64,000 nt of DNA. Source: Ryuthela nishihirai (taxonomy: Eukaryota; Arthropoda; Arachnida; Araneae; Heptathelidae). Each line of letters starts with the position of its first letter. The stretch's first letter is position 1. The notes beneath the pieces were generated by a model. That model saw only the letters and a program-made list of their open reading frames with translations, did not search any database and was not told the origin of the DNA. Position numbers and translations under genes: made by a program. The stretch spans positions 2,542,001 through 2,606,000 of the forward strand of contig JAWZYU010000056.1 in the NCBI GenBank assembly GCA_038380435.1, read 5' to 3'. Positions 1 to 10,850 of this stretch are shown in pieces.

Positions 1-718
1 TGTACCTCATCACGTTTCACACAATGCAGGTTTGCATTCTCCGCTTGAAACCAGGGATATTCATTAGGAAACAATGCCCGCAACATTGGGTACAGCTGGC
101 CCAAAGAATGGATTCGTACATTGTGTATGTAGCACGACCCTGCAGAATAATTAATGGCTCTAAGGAATACCGTGATATGGCATACTACAGCATCAGGGAA
201 CCACCTTCATCCTTCACAGTCGGTACCAAACATTCGCGGTGGTACACTTCTGCATGTTTTCGCTAGACATACACTCTAACATTGGTGTGAAACAATGTGT
301 AGCACGATTCATCAGATCAGATGAGACGTTGCCCGTCTTTAGTATCCCAGTTTTTATGTGGATTGCAGAACGGCCATAAATGCCGGCACGATGAAGTTCC
401 CGACGAATCGTTATGACGGAAAGAGATCATTCCGACTGATGTTCAACTCTGCTATTCTTTATGGTTCCGTGGTATTGTGCTTCTGTTGTACAATCCGTGC
501 CAACGGTCGCCTATCCCTATTTGACAACTTTGTATGGCGTCCATAATTTGCCTGTTTGGAGGCAACGCCTGTCCTGTTTGACAAGTAGGCACAATCTTCG
601 ATAAAGTTCCTCGTGTTACACCTACTATTTCCACGGTTCTGCTTGCTGAAGCTACTGCAAAATGCACACCAATGATCATGCCTTTTTGGAAGTCACTGAG
701 ATCTGACATTGTTGACAA
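1..718 (-). pseudogene. Tc1-like transposase relic, cut by window start
   Basis: Reading leftward from about 718, the frame opens with MSDLSDFQKG and a helix-turn-helix region ending VTRGTLSKIV, the usual start of a Tc1 transposase DNA-binding domain. Further along, in shifted frames, are a stretch like the Tc1 'RTTxxKxxAELN' segment (seen as HNTTEP..RIAELN), then RRELHRAGIYGRSAI, then remnants of the DDE core, ending with a segment like 'HPM..LFPNE' at the window edge. At least three frameshifts and several stops separate these, so it cannot encode a working transposase. The C-terminal part (DNAPxH and PIEH motifs) lies beyond the window. The family role, cut-and-paste transposition in the nucleus, is established; the family assignment rests on motif order seen here. 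Confidence 0.85.
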
Positions 719-942
719 TTACACCAGAGTAGCTGTTTCATCGGCGCCTGTGACATTGCTACTAGAGAGCCGACATCGTACTTCTCCCCTTTATAAACCT
801 CATATCGCGGGTTACGTCGTCTCTGTGATATGTATACTACGCATTGCGTGTACTCCAGTCGCCGTCGGTACTTCTATTATTTTGATAAACCCATGTAGTT
901 CATTGGCGACTACTGAATGATAACTTGAAAATAAATGGAAAA
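719..942. other. Flank upstream of the Tc1 relic
   Basis: Between the transposase start and the hairpin at 943 I see no other coding signal. It may be the 5' untranslated part of the Tc1 element, but I could not identify a terminal inverted repeat. Confidence 0.3.
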
Positions 943-1068
943 CCATGAGGCTGCGCAGTTGAAGCTTTGACTGTTATCAGATCATGTATTCATTGATAAG
1001 AAATTGATAAGATCATCGACTATGAACAATGATAAATATCGATGCATGAACTGCGCAGTCTCATAGAA
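943..1068. repeat. Short inverted repeat, about 16-bp arms, around 1 kb
   Basis: ATGAGGCTGCGCAGTT at about 945-960 is matched in inverse by AACTGCGCAGTCTCAT at about 1049-1064, one mismatch in 16, with roughly 90 bp between them. The GC-rich core CTGCGCAG stands out in AT-rich DNA. This could be the ends of a tiny MITE or an old TIR pair. No target-site duplication was clear. Confidence 0.55.
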
Positions 1069-1230
1069 TCCCATTACTTCCTCAGTTGCCATTCACGTTA
1101 CTCCACTGTTATAATATGAAAAAATGTTAGGGATGTCGTTTTTCTGCAATAGAGCAGAGTTTGTTTTCATCATTCGCATGTGGTTGTGTTAATTGCTTAA
1201 ACCATGAGAAGATATGTTGGTTAACTAAAT

Positions 1231-1520
1231 GCAGGCCTGGACCTTGAAATAAATCCGGGGAGGACAATAAACACAATCGATCAGAAAAAATATCAAAGTG
1301 GGTGTGGGGTAAGAGGCTCGATTATCAATGCTGTATAACATTTCCCACTCTGTTAGTTACAAATTGCAATTTGCAAATTGGCAAATATAAAATATATTTT
1401 TTAAATATTTCTTGAAAAATGCATGGAATAGAAATAAATTTAATATTTTTTCACACTTTTTCCCTTAGTAAACATATTCTGAAAGGGGGAGGGGGACATT
1501 GTGTTATTGCCATCCTCCAT
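1231..1520 (+). repeat. Dispersed repeat family R1, copy 1
   Basis: This is one of about six similarly organised copies. The shared order is: a start like 'CAGGCCCGGATCTAGAAA', a purine- or G-rich tract, 'CAATGCAGTGTAACATTTC', 'TTTTTAAATATTTCTTGAAA', 'AATGCATG', 'AATAAATAAGTTTAA', a pyrimidine tract with 'TTTTTCCC', and 'ATTCTGAAA' followed by a G run. No coding frame is seen. The class is unknown; a non-autonomous transposon is possible. Confidence 0.6.
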
Positions 1521-2169
1521 ATCCGTCCCTGACAAAATTTATAAGTTTTGACTCAGCTAAAGGAATCCTAATTTTATAATATTTCCAAATATAAATATAA
1601 TTCTGTATTCTTTAATTTTTTTCGAATTTTTTTTTACATTTGACCAAAAATATATATTTTTTAAAAATAACACATATTGCGTTATTCGAAAACTATGTGT
1701 TATTTGCTTAGTGTAAACAGTGTTGTGTTGCTTAGTGTAATATTTAATTTTAATTAAATAAAATCTTACCTTTGTCATTAAATCTCATATCAGATATACA
1801 TTTATCAATCACATATCTCTCTGGGATGATACTCATTTTCGCTTGTGCAGTTGCTATGCTTGTAAATGTTGCAATTGCACGCGCATTAACCAAATGGGGT
1901 AAAATAAGCAATAGGCAGCATAGCGCTAATTAAATTATCCTTGAAAATGTTAGAGAAACATATACGGATAAAACTGCAGTCGGTAAGTGTTACCGCTAAG
2001 AAACTGTTTTTTGTGTAAATATGTTAAGATTTAAGTTCGTTTATCCTTTCACTTTTAACAGCGCACCAAATCTCCTTCTCATATAACATATCATATATGA
2101 ACTCGGGGCGTAGCAAAGGACTAACTGAGCAAATAATGTCTCTGTCACGTTTTTACCCCCTAGATTGGT
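1521..2169. other. AT-rich stretch, no feature recognised
   Basis: Long A/T runs and no frame of interest. I see no repeat that I can match elsewhere in the window. Confidence 0.4.
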
Positions 2170-3310
2170 GGTTCCGGGCGGGGGGTAAGCAATTTTCCCA
2201 ACTCTCCAGCGCATTTTGCCATTTGTCTTCCAATTTTACCAACTATCCATAATTTCAAAGAAAAATCCCAATATTTACATCTCGTCTGAATTGTAGCAAG
2301 TCAGTGTGATTTTTCCCTTGATTTCATCAACTCTCCTTAATTTCACAAAACCAATCCCAATCGTTATATCTCTCCTCAACTTCCCAAGTCACTTTAGAAT
2401 TTTAAATCACCCCAAGATTTTACCATGTTTTCTCGATTTTGTCAACTTTCCTTAATTTAAGAAATCCAATCCCAATTAACACAACTCACCCGTATTTTCC
2501 AAGTGGATTCGAATTTTGCCAACTGCTGTACATTTTGTTAAGTTTCCTAGATTTGTCCAACATTCCTTAATTTCACAAAACAAATTCCAATTTTCACAAA
2601 TCGCCTATATTTTGCCAAGTTGATTAGAATTTTGCCAACTCGCCGTAATTTTACAGAAAAAAATCGAAATTTTTTACATCTTCCCTGAATTTGCCAAGTT
2701 CCATCGAATTTTATCAACTCTCCTTAATTGCACAAGAAAGGCACAATTTTCACAACTCCCCTCTATTTTAACAAATGGCTTCGAATTTTGCCAACTCCTC
2801 TAGATTTTGCCAAGAGTTCTCGGTTTTTCCACCTCTCCTTAATTTCACAAAACCAATCCCAATTTTTACAACTCACCTGTACTTTACCAAGTGGTTTCCA
2901 GTTTTGCCACCTTCCCTAGATTTTGCCAAGTTGCCTCGATTTTACCACTTCTTTAATTTCGCAAAACAATCCCATTTTTTACATCTCTTCCGAATTTGCC
3001 AGGTCACTTCAGAATTTTAAATCTTCCCAGATTTTGACAAGTTTTCTCGATTTTGTCAACTCTCCTTAATTTCAGAAACCCAATCCCAATTATCACAACT
3101 CACCCGTATTTAATCAAGTGGATTCGAATTTTGCCAACTGCTCTAAATTTTGCCGTCTCTCCATTTTCCGAATGCTCTAGATTTGCCAAGTTCCCTCGAT
3201 TTTGACAACTCCCCTTAATTTTACAAAAAAAAAGATTACAAATTTTCCAACTCATCTAGATTTAACGAAGTCGCTTCGAATTTTTCCAACTCCGAGTTAC
3301 TTTGGGTGGA
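2170..3310 (+). repeat. Degenerate pyrimidine-rich tandem array (minisatellite-like)
   Basis: A roughly 1.1-kb block is built from variants of a few short phrases recurring every 20-40 bases: 'GAATTTTGCCAACT', 'TCTCCTTAATTTCACAAAA', 'CCAATCCCAATTTTTACA', 'ACTCACCTGTATTTTACC' and 'AAGTGGATTCGAATTTTG'. The written strand is strikingly poor in G. A higher-order period is visible: the stretch at about 2,390-2,525 recurs at about 3,003-3,145 with only scattered differences, a spacing of about 613 bp. Short open frames across it are composition artefacts. Confidence 0.85.
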
Positions 3311-3689
3311 GCCTCCTTCCCCCATCCCCCCATCTCAACGCCCCTGTATGAACTAATCATATAAATATGGAAATTTGACATCTGGCAAGGACTGTCAACA
3401 AGAAACCTTTTAGTTAATTATATCATCGGGTTACGTACCACGAGACGACGCACAAATCAGTTTTACTGGGCTGTTTTTCAATGTGCCTTACAAGACTTGC
3501 ATGCACACACCTTTCATTGTTTATAAATTAATGATGTCACGGGCCAACTACCCGTCACTTCGGAATAGCCTTCGACATACGTACATGACATAACGCCTGT
3601 AGACTCCGTTAACAATCTAACTGCAAATTCGAATTATGCCATGTTCATTTTAATTTAGATATGTTATAGGGAGCAATTATAACGCTTGG
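3311..3689. other. No feature recognised
   Basis: Ordinary AT-rich sequence after the tandem array. No coding frame, SINE or inverted repeat was seen. Confidence 0.35.
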
Positions 3690-3850
3690 AAGATACGGAA
3701 AGCGCGATTCGTAATATTTCGTCAATATCTAACAAACTCCAAAATATTATTTTATCTCTAAAAATAAAACAAAGTTCGATATGTACAGACGATAAAGAGA
3801 ACACTTTATCTCGTTTTCTTTGAGAAGAAAATAAACACTAGAAGAGCGCA
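3690..3850. repeat. Half copy of the foldback element at 6.4-7.0 kb
   Basis: The stretch containing 'GATTCGTAATATTTCGTC', then 'ATATCTAACAAACTCC', then 'AAAGTTCGATATGTACAGAC' follows the same order as the reverse complement of the left arm at about 6,480-6,610. This suggests a diverged solo arm of the same foldback family. Confidence 0.4.
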
Positions 3851-4117
3851 ATGTCGCTTCTTGGACACATGGTGATCTCGTTTTAAAAGAGAGTGACGTT
3901 TGTCGTTTACCTACTTTTTCATTCCTTATAGTTTCAGTTTGAGCTTATTAATGACGTGGGAGAATCTAAATAGTGGTAATTCATGTGTAATGTTAAAAAT
4001 AAATTTTAATTAAAAATTTAAATTAATAAAGAGTAGCTGCATGCCACTGAGGCTGAAAATCGCTCAAAAAATATCCGAACACTATGGTTGATTACAGAAT
4101 TCAGAAAAAATATCTAG

Positions 4118-4206
4118 CAACGATTTTATTGGAAATTCGTGATCTGGCAAACTTAGTGTATAGTACACGAAGGTTGTCAGATCACTAATTTCTAATAAAA
4201 TCGTTG
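4118..4206. repeat. Imperfect hairpin, about 40-bp arms
   Basis: The left arm starts CAACGATTTTATTGGAAATT and the right arm ends AATTTCTAATAAAATCGTTG. The arms pair over about 40 bases with five or six mismatches around a central 'TATAGTA'. It looks like a small foldback MITE or a snap-back rearrangement. No function is implied. Confidence 0.7.
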
Positions 4207-4324
4207 GGAAAGTCCTTAATCTTAATGTCCTTAAATGTCCAAAAAAGCCTGTTTAAAATGGCCCCATTCTTCTTCAATTTCAGTAGTAAGCGAACTATGA
4301 CTATTGTAATGACTAAGTAACCTA

Positions 4325-5141
4325 TCATGCTAAGCTATAGCTAGCTATAACTGTGTCTTTCAGAGCTTCAATATTAAAGGTAAATTCCTTAAACTTAGCA
4401 CAACTCTTTTTAAGTTTAGGATGCAAGACACTTTTAACAAAGTAATGGTCAGAACCAATTTCATCTCCCCTATATGCCCTGGTATTCCTAACAGAACTAG
4501 CCCATTTGCTGTTAATTAATATATAATCAATCATATTCTTATGCAGCCCATCAGGTGAAACCCATGTGTACTTATGTATGTCGCTGTGTTTGTAATAAGT
4601 GTTAGTTATTCTGAAACCATTGAGTTTACTTACCTGCAGAAGACGTTGCCCATTCCCATTGCAGCTACGAATACCAAAAGGGCCTATCAACCCTCCCCAA
4701 AGGTCAGAGTCAGTACCAACTGTGGCATTGAAGTCATCTAGAACAAGGGTAATATCTCGATTCTTGACAGAATTCAAAATATCCTGAAGTTGTTCATAAA
4801 ACCTATACTTCTCATCCTCATCGGAATCCTCAGTGGGGAAATAACAGCAAATATCTTTCAAGTCTAAAATGGGTGTGGGAAATTTTGCTGTAAGAATCTT
4901 TCATTAGTGCACTCATATCCTAGAAGGGCATCATTGGCATGTCTGCTGAGAAGCAGAACCACGACTTCGTAATGCTATTTTCTTTCCTCCTGAAAAGAAA
5001 AATGCTGTTATTTTTTTTACACTTTTGTCAGTCCATCTGATCTCTTGCAAGCCGTGAGTATCTAAATTATAACGGTGTAATTCTTATGTGAGGACATCAA
5101 GAGAATAATCTCTGTTCAGAGTCGTCACATTCCAGATACCT
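4325..5141 (-). pseudogene. Non-LTR retrotransposon endonuclease (EEP/APE) domain relic
   Basis: Read leftward, the domain begins near 5,141 with GIWNVTTLNR, followed by the catalytic-Glu block LQEIRWT. After stops and a frameshift it continues in a clean frame from 4,861 to 4,325. That part holds DDFNATVGTDS (the 'GDFN' motif, here DDFN), a HKYTWVSPDG block, MIDYILIN, and GSDHYFV with the catalytic His. This order is that of the endonuclease of RTE-like non-LTR retrotransposons, which nicks target DNA for target-primed reverse transcription. No reverse transcriptase follows in the same orientation, so the copy is truncated. A jockey-type RT tail on the other strand starts 24 bp away. Confidence 0.9.
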
Positions 5142-5164
5142 AGGGAGAGAAAATGGTTAGTGGT

Positions 5165-5605
5165 ATGTTTAATAAGTCATCACGAAAGCACATTTGGTTA
5201 AATGCCAATTCATTGTTATGTGGAAAATCTGCACTGGCAATTGAAAACAAAACGCTTCTCTATAAACTTATTTTTAGACCTATCCTACTGTACGCAGCAC
5301 CTGCATGAGGATACTGCGGTGAGGATAAAATCAGGAAATTACAAGTTTTTCAAAACCGCTACCTCAGATCAGCTACTGCAGCACCAAGATATATTCGCAA
5401 CCCAATATTATATTGCGACCTTAATATTGCATATGTGAAAGACTTTATCAAGGAACTATCTAGCCAATTCTTCCAAAAGGTTGAAAACAATCCTTTCCCT
5501 ATTGTTTCTGGTCTAGAACGAAGTCATCAGGAAACATTGATTCAAAACGCCCAGAGCCATTTTGATGTAACTGTAGCCTTCGGGTTCTGGCGCTTGCCAG
5601 TTTAA
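5165..5605 (+). pseudogene. Jockey-type reverse transcriptase C-terminal relic
   Basis: One frame runs from about 5,165 to a TAA at 5,603-5,605 with a single internal TGA near 5,305. It contains LLYKLIFRPILLYAAPA, then KIRKLQVFQNRYLRSATAAP, RYIRNPILYCDLNI and KELSSQFFQKVENNP. This is the thumb and tail region after the RT catalytic domain in jockey-clade elements. The catalytic FADD region is absent, so only the 3' end of an element survives. Downstream sequence is probably its 3' untranslated region. Confidence 0.88.
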
Positions 5606-6397
5606 ATTTAAAGGTGGATCGTTTTTTTTGTCCCACATTTGTCAATGTCGTATAGGCACTACTTTTTCTCTACAAGTTCGAAGAAAGAGATGATGGGCAT
5701 CAACAGGTTACCCTGTGCTCCGTATTGTAATTTTCTGATCTCTAAGAAAATAGGTCTTCTGCTACTTCAGTGTCTATGCCTGTTGTATCGAGGTGGCTTT
5801 TGTTCGAGTCCCAGCAGGTTCATCTTTGAGATTGGTCTCCGCCCAACTAATTATTGTCTAAGGGAGTACAGAGCCAGCTTCCATACGGGTAATTTAAAAA
5901 TTTCCATTGCAGCGCATTCTAAACATGGCAATTTCGTGTGCCGTAGTTAAGCCATCTAAGCCAGGGAGAGGAGAGAGTATCCTTAAGTTTTTTTTCACCG
6001 CCGAGCAAGGTTTTCTATTGCTTACACCACGTGACTAATTTTATGTACACTTTGACTGAAAATTGTTCATTTCCAAAATATTTCTTTTTATGAGACACCA
6101 TTATAATTATCTTTTCATTTGGAGTAAAAATAAAGAGAAAGAATTAAAATTGTATTTCTTAATAAATTCCTATTTTTGTGAGATATTTTCAGTAAATATG
6201 TTATCGAGTTTCTTACTTGCATAAGCTGTCAATAGATGGCAGCAGGCACTTCTCGTATCTAGAGGTTCTATATAGGTAGAGGTTGGCCATCTCAAAATTT
6301 GACACCATGTTTTGTCGTCGCTCGGAGTGTTTAGCGTTCATAGCTGAATGGTATTGCAGAGTACTTATGGATTCATGTAAAGGTAGGGTAATATTTG
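5606..6397. other. Likely 3' UTR of the jockey relic; otherwise nothing recognised
   Basis: A 103-codon open frame at 5,639-5,950 on the plus strand has no recognisable motif and sits where a retroelement 3' UTR would be. A weak tRNA B-box-like stretch, TTGTTCGAGTCCC, occurs near 5,800 without a convincing A box. The rest is AT-rich. Confidence 0.35.
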
Positions 6398-7016
6398 ATA
6401 CAGATCTCACTGTTCATGATTGGAAGCTCTTTAGAAAACGGCTAAAAAGGAAAAGTAAATTTTAGGGTTTTTTTTTAAAGATCTAATTTCGCTTTGTTGT
6501 CTGTACTTCTGTAGACATCGAACTTTTTTTGTTTATACATATAAATAAAAAAATATTTTTTTGTTAGATAGGAATCAATGATATATTACGATTTGCATTT
6601 TTCGACTCTCCCAGAAGTTACAACTTGCCCCCCTGTCAAATGCCCCCCTGTCAAATGATTGTTGCCAATGTAACCTTTGCATTTCAATACCTAAATTAAA
6701 AATTTCTAGGATAATTACATCGTTTGGTTATATTCGTTTGATATTTTGGATTTTCTATTTTTTCCACCGTTATAGAGCGCAGTCATAACTTTTAAGAGAT
6801 TCGAAAAATGCAAATCGCAATATTCCATTAATACTTATCCAATAAGAAAAGATTTTTTCTTGTTTTTCTGTATGAAAAAAAAGGTAATTTGCTACAGATG
6901 GACAGATAATAAATCAATATTATTATCACTTTTTTCTAAAAAAAAGCCCTAAAATTTATATTTTCTTCTTAACCGTTTTCTAAAGTGCTACCAACCGTGA
7001 GCACTGAAATCTGTAT
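6398..7016. repeat. Foldback element with about 200-bp inverted arms
   Basis: The left arm contains 'CTTTAGAAAACGGCTAAAAA' and 'AAATTTTAGGG' (6,431-6,480), later 'ATTACGATTTGCATTTTTCG'. The right arm carries the inverse of each in reverse order: 'CGAAAAATGCAAATCGCAAT', 'CCCTAAAATTTATATT' and 'AACCGTTTTCTAAAG'. The ends pair as ATACAGATCTCAC against GCACTGAAATCTGTAT. The arms are diverged, so the element is not young. No transposase is encoded. A SINE begins right at its right edge. Confidence 0.75.
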
Positions 7017-7019
7017 GAT

Positions 7020-7349
7020 AGCGGGGATGGCTCAGTCTGCAGCTCGCCAGGCTCGAAATCTGCAGTTCCCAGGTTCGAGTACCAGCTGGGTCAGCGTCGA
7101 CATTTATTTCCCCAAAACTCCCAACGATCTGCGAGGGAAACCGATGGGCTTAGAAAAGCCACTGTCCGTTGGATGGACGGTTAAGCCGTGTACACTTTAG
7201 ATAACACGCTGGATGGCCTTGTCGGGAGGATACCATCTATCTATCGACAGCTGTTCCAGTGTCTCCCCTACCTTCTATGAGCGGATCTTTATGACTTGGC
7301 CATTTACCCTACTGTGTGAAAAAAAGTGCCGCTAAGAGAAAAAACAACC
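7020..7349 (+). repeat. tRNA-derived SINE family A, shortened copy
   Basis: It starts with a tRNA-like head: A-box region GATGGCTCAGTCTGCAGC and B box GGTTCGAGTACC. The family body follows ('GCGTCGACATTTATTTCC', 'GTTGGATGGACGGTTAAGCC', 'CTGGATGGCC') and the typical tail 'AAAAAGTGCCGCTAAGAG'. Compared with full copies (about 385 bp) it is shorter and diverged. SINEs of this kind are pol III transcripts moved by LINE machinery. Confidence 0.88.
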
Positions 7350-7751
7350 TCTAGCGGTCTTCTATCAAAGTCATTGCAGAATCCAACTTACACGTTACTT
7401 TTATAGCGTATTTCTAATATATATATTCCATTGTAAAGCAAATCGAATCACTTAATTGATACAACAGCACTAATATCTGAAATATTAATCAACAATAATT
7501 GCACATAATAGAAGTTGATATAGAATTCAATATACATTTAAGCGGAAAAAATGTATTTTAACGACAGCGTAATGTCAAATTGAAAGTCCCCCGCTCTCCG
7601 CAAAACGGTTTTTTTCTCTCTCGTATATGTATCTGAAAAATATCAAATAAAAATTGAGCTTTCCACTGTCGTAACATGTAAGAATTCTAATGTTTCGTTT
7701 TTCATTGCTACACCATAAGCTCTAAGAAGCGCGGCAATGCTTTTCACGTCG
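7350..7751. other. No feature recognised
   Basis: AT-rich DNA with no coding or repeat signal that I can match elsewhere. Confidence 0.35.
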
Positions 7752-7797
7752 TTGACAGGCTCCTGTCAGATCTCTGTTGTAAGCAGCTGCTTCTGGA
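7752..7797 (+). repeat. SINE family B, 3' fragment
   Basis: TGACAGGCTCCTGTCAGATC followed by 'AAGCAGCTGCTT' matches the last ~45 bp of SINE family B (complete at 29.8 kb). The tRNA-like head is absent. Confidence 0.75.
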
Positions 7798-7892
7798 AAT
7801 AATAATATTTTTATTGGTTTTTACCTTATTTAAATAAATCAGTTTTAGAAATTTCGCCTGTAACCCTACCGGCATTACTTTAAAAAATTAAA

Positions 7893-7927
7893 TAATAATA
7901 AAAATCATAATAATAATAATAATAATA
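7893..7927. repeat. (AAT)n microsatellite
   Basis: A short run of AAT/ATA trinucleotides immediately before the left end of the TIR element. Confidence 0.8.
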
Positions 7928-8544
7928 CCGTATATTTCCGCAGATAAAACGACCTTCAGATAAGACGAGGTATAAATTTTCGTCAAAGTTTTATTATAGT
8001 TTAGCATATATCTGTCCTATAAGACGACCCCAAACTATCAACGGCCTATGAATTTAGTTTAGATCGGCGATCATCATCTGAATAATAATACTGTATAGTG
8101 TATACGGAATTATGTCTTATTCGCAAACATTCGCACTGATTCGGGCATTCGGGTAATGACCTTGACTATTCACAAAAGCGTCGTATGGGCTATTCTATTT
8201 TGTGGACATACCTTACTCTGTACTAGTAAATATTTACGGTTTGTCCGTTTTTTCCTCAGTATCTCAATAAACATAACTTTTAATATATATTTTGTTTTAG
8301 TATTGTTTTACTATTACAATGTAATGTATTATTTACTATTGTGATGATACATTACATTGTAATGTATTATCATATAGCGTATTTAAATAATATGATAGAT
8401 TTTTCGAACAATTGTAGTAATAATGGTTTCAATTTATATAAATTTCAATCTAATTTTTTTGTGTCTGTCCTATAAGACGACCCGGATTTTGTGGGCCTTT
8501 TTTTATGATCAACTATCGTCTTATCTGCGGAAATATACGGTATA
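7925..8544. mobile_element. Non-autonomous DNA transposon with about 28-bp TIRs
   Basis: The left end reads ATACCGTATATTTCCGCAGA. The right end carries its inverse, TCTGCGGAAATATACGGTAT, and pairing continues a few bases inward. Subterminal 'CTGTCCTATAAGACGACCC' blocks occur near both ends (about 8,010 and 8,467). The interior is AT-rich with a small palindrome at about 8,344-8,372 and no transposase. The superfamily is uncertain. Flanking TA would fit a Tc1/mariner or pogo derivative. Confidence 0.78.
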
Positions 8545-9224
8545 TATTATAATAACAATAAATATATCATCACGAATCCCACAATTATGAAATATGTAAA
8601 TCACTAATGCCTATAAAAAGGTGTTTGGCTACCAGATAACTTCATTTCGAAATCGTTGTTTTGCAAGGATGGTTACACTTATCATTTGTACTGTAGATGG
8701 CAAGCCATTATCGCTTAGACTAATGGATCCCAAAGTGGACGCCACTAACCAATTGGGGTGTTTCCTTAAGGCTTAGGAAGAAATTGGTCAAATGAACTAT
8801 CAACCACTTCTTAATTAACACATAATATATCCATGTTTGAAATTCATGGATGCAAAATACTCGTAAATATTTACTTACCTTAAATATTATTTCAACTAGT
8901 TTTATACAGAAAAACAATATTTTGAATTTCATGAAGGGAGTGTTAAATAGAATGTTAGAAAGGGTTATGGGAGGGACTAAGCTCAAACAAGTGGAACCAC
9001 TGGTTTAGCTAGTTCCTAGCGATGGGGAGATGTTTGATTTCAAGTAGGACAGTTGGATGTAGTAGGATTTCAAGTAGGACAAAATAATGACTGAATGTGT
9101 CGAGAAAGGTGATATCGATGACGCTAGAGAAACAGTTTCCAGTTTCAGGAAACAGGAACCATTTCCAGAAGACCTAGCTTAGGTCTCCCTAGAGTTACAT
9201 GAACGTCAACTAACCGTTATCTGG
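8545..9224. other. Mostly featureless; small direct duplication near 9.05 kb
   Basis: GATTTCAAGTAGGACA appears twice, at about 9,037 and 9,067. Nothing else is recognised, although the last part may belong to the Tc1 relic that follows. Confidence 0.35.
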
Positions 9225-9602
9225 TTTTAAATGCAAGACGGAACCGCAAGATGACTTCCCATCAATTCTCTCTCTAGGTTTCTGTGGCCACAGATGAAAG
9301 GATTTGCAGCAGAACAGAGTCATGAAGTGTTCTTTCGAGTGGTCTCTATGGGAAAAGGCTATATAAAACGCCCGATATTCCGAAATCAACGAAAAGCTCA
9401 TCTAATCTAGTGTCGCCAATAGGTCACTTGGAACTCTGAACAATGGCTTAATGTTCTGTTTTCTGACGACTCTCGATTTAGCCTACAGACAGATTCTAGA
9501 TATTGTTTAATCTGGAGAGAACAAAGAATGTGATATCATCCCACCAATATCAGAGAAAGGAATACTTATAGTGGAGAAGGTGTTTTAGTCTGTGGTGGTT
9601 AA
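9225..9602 (+). pseudogene. Tc1-like transposase fragment (central part)
   Basis: In one frame LNARRNRKMTSHQFS matches the end of the DNA-binding region. In others GLYGKGYIKRPIF and then WNSEQWLNVLFSDDSRFSLQ follow. The latter holds the first catalytic Asp of the DDE domain (usually 'SDESRF'), then YCLIWRE and 'GEGVLVCGG' in place of 'GGGVMVWGG'. The second and third catalytic residues are missing because the copy stops near 9,602. It belongs to the same broad lineage as the relic at 45.2 kb. Confidence 0.82.
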
Positions 9603-9794
9603 TAACAAACTGAAACAAACAGACATTATACGAATAAAGTTTTTCTTTTCTGTAAAAATAAAAGCAACAAACTTTTTGTGAAAGACATATATAATTTTTT
9701 CGCTTTTAACCCAGTTATTTAAATATGCAATTTCAGGTGATAAAAATCGGGGTGAAATCCGATAACACTTGAAAATATCATACAGTATACATAT

Positions 9795-9940
9795 ATAGGC
9801 CTGAATCTAGAAAAAAAGAGAAGGAAGTCGGTGGGGGGGGGGGAAGCTGTCTTAATGAAAGAGAGAACGTCGTTCCGGTGTAAATTATTTCCTTACGTCT
9901 TAGTGTTTTGTGAAACATTACTTGAAAAATATTTGTAATG
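9795..9940 (+). repeat. Dispersed repeat family R1, degraded copy
   Basis: It begins 'AGGCCTGAATCTAGAAAAAA', runs through a G tract, then contains 'ACATTACTTGAAAAATAT', in the order seen in other R1 copies. Less certain than the rest. Confidence 0.4.
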
Positions 9941-10427
9941 TACATATATGACATTATTTCCCCTCCGTTTCCGTTACTATCATTCTCAAGAACGGCAAAG
10001 GGCTTTGCCTCCACCGTTCCTGATCGGTAATCAGATCCGCCCTGCAATCATTACCCCATAAAACTGACTCTGCAGCTATATAATAGATATTGCATAAATG
10101 TACGGAAGCAGCTGCTTGATTATTTAATTTTTTTAATACTACTGCCATGTATTTATGAACAAGAATTTAAAATATGAAATGTGGTTCGATTATTATCTAT
10201 CGATAGTGTATACAGAAATTTCAATCAAAATTTCTGCATATAATGAGAATTATCATATATAAGATTAATCAAATTTAGCTCCTAATCGCAATTAAAGGAA
10301 ACTGAAAATGTTGAGTTTTGGAGTATTTTTATATCAAGGATTCGTATTGCATTTAGTTTCGTTTTTGCATTTCATTGCATTGCAGGTCCCATCAAAGAAA
10401 TTGGTTTACCAAACATACACACACACT

Positions 10428-10680
10428 CAGGACCGGATCTGTAAAAAATAAAGGAGAAATGAACAAGGTGGTTCAAAGTGACTCCATGTAGCCAGAAAAA
10501 AGTAGGGGGGGGGAAGATGTTGTAATAACATTGCAGTATGACATTTCCCTACACGTTATTGAAGTTTTAAAAAATCTGGAAAAAATGCATGATTTATTGT
10601 TTACTTCCATTACCTTTGCTAGCATTCTCAAAGGGAGAGGCCATTTTGTCCCCTGCGCCCTGGATATACCCTGCACTCCC
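10428..10680 (+). repeat. Dispersed repeat family R1, copy
   Basis: 'CAGGACCGGATCTGTAAAA' starts it, followed by a G run, 'TTGCAGTATGACATTTCCC', 'TTTTAAAAAATCTGG', 'AAAATGCATG' and 'CTAGCATTCTCAAAGGGAG'. Same order as at 1.2 and 20.1 kb. No coding capacity is seen. Confidence 0.6.
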
Positions 10681-10850
10681 TTATACATTCATAAGATTTT
10701 CCATACAAATATGCGATGAGACATGATTCTCACAAACAGTTCTCACCATTCCTAATTAACATCATACGAAGGAAATATCAAGCATGAAGAATATGAAATA
10801 TTATGTTTCAAATATCACTACAGGTTTACGATTAAAAAATAAAAATAAAT

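Noticed and set aside
2728..3020. Overlapping open frames in the tandem array
   Set aside because: They exist because the array is low in G on this strand, so stop codons are rare in some frames. The protein text is a repeat of the tandem words and not a gene.
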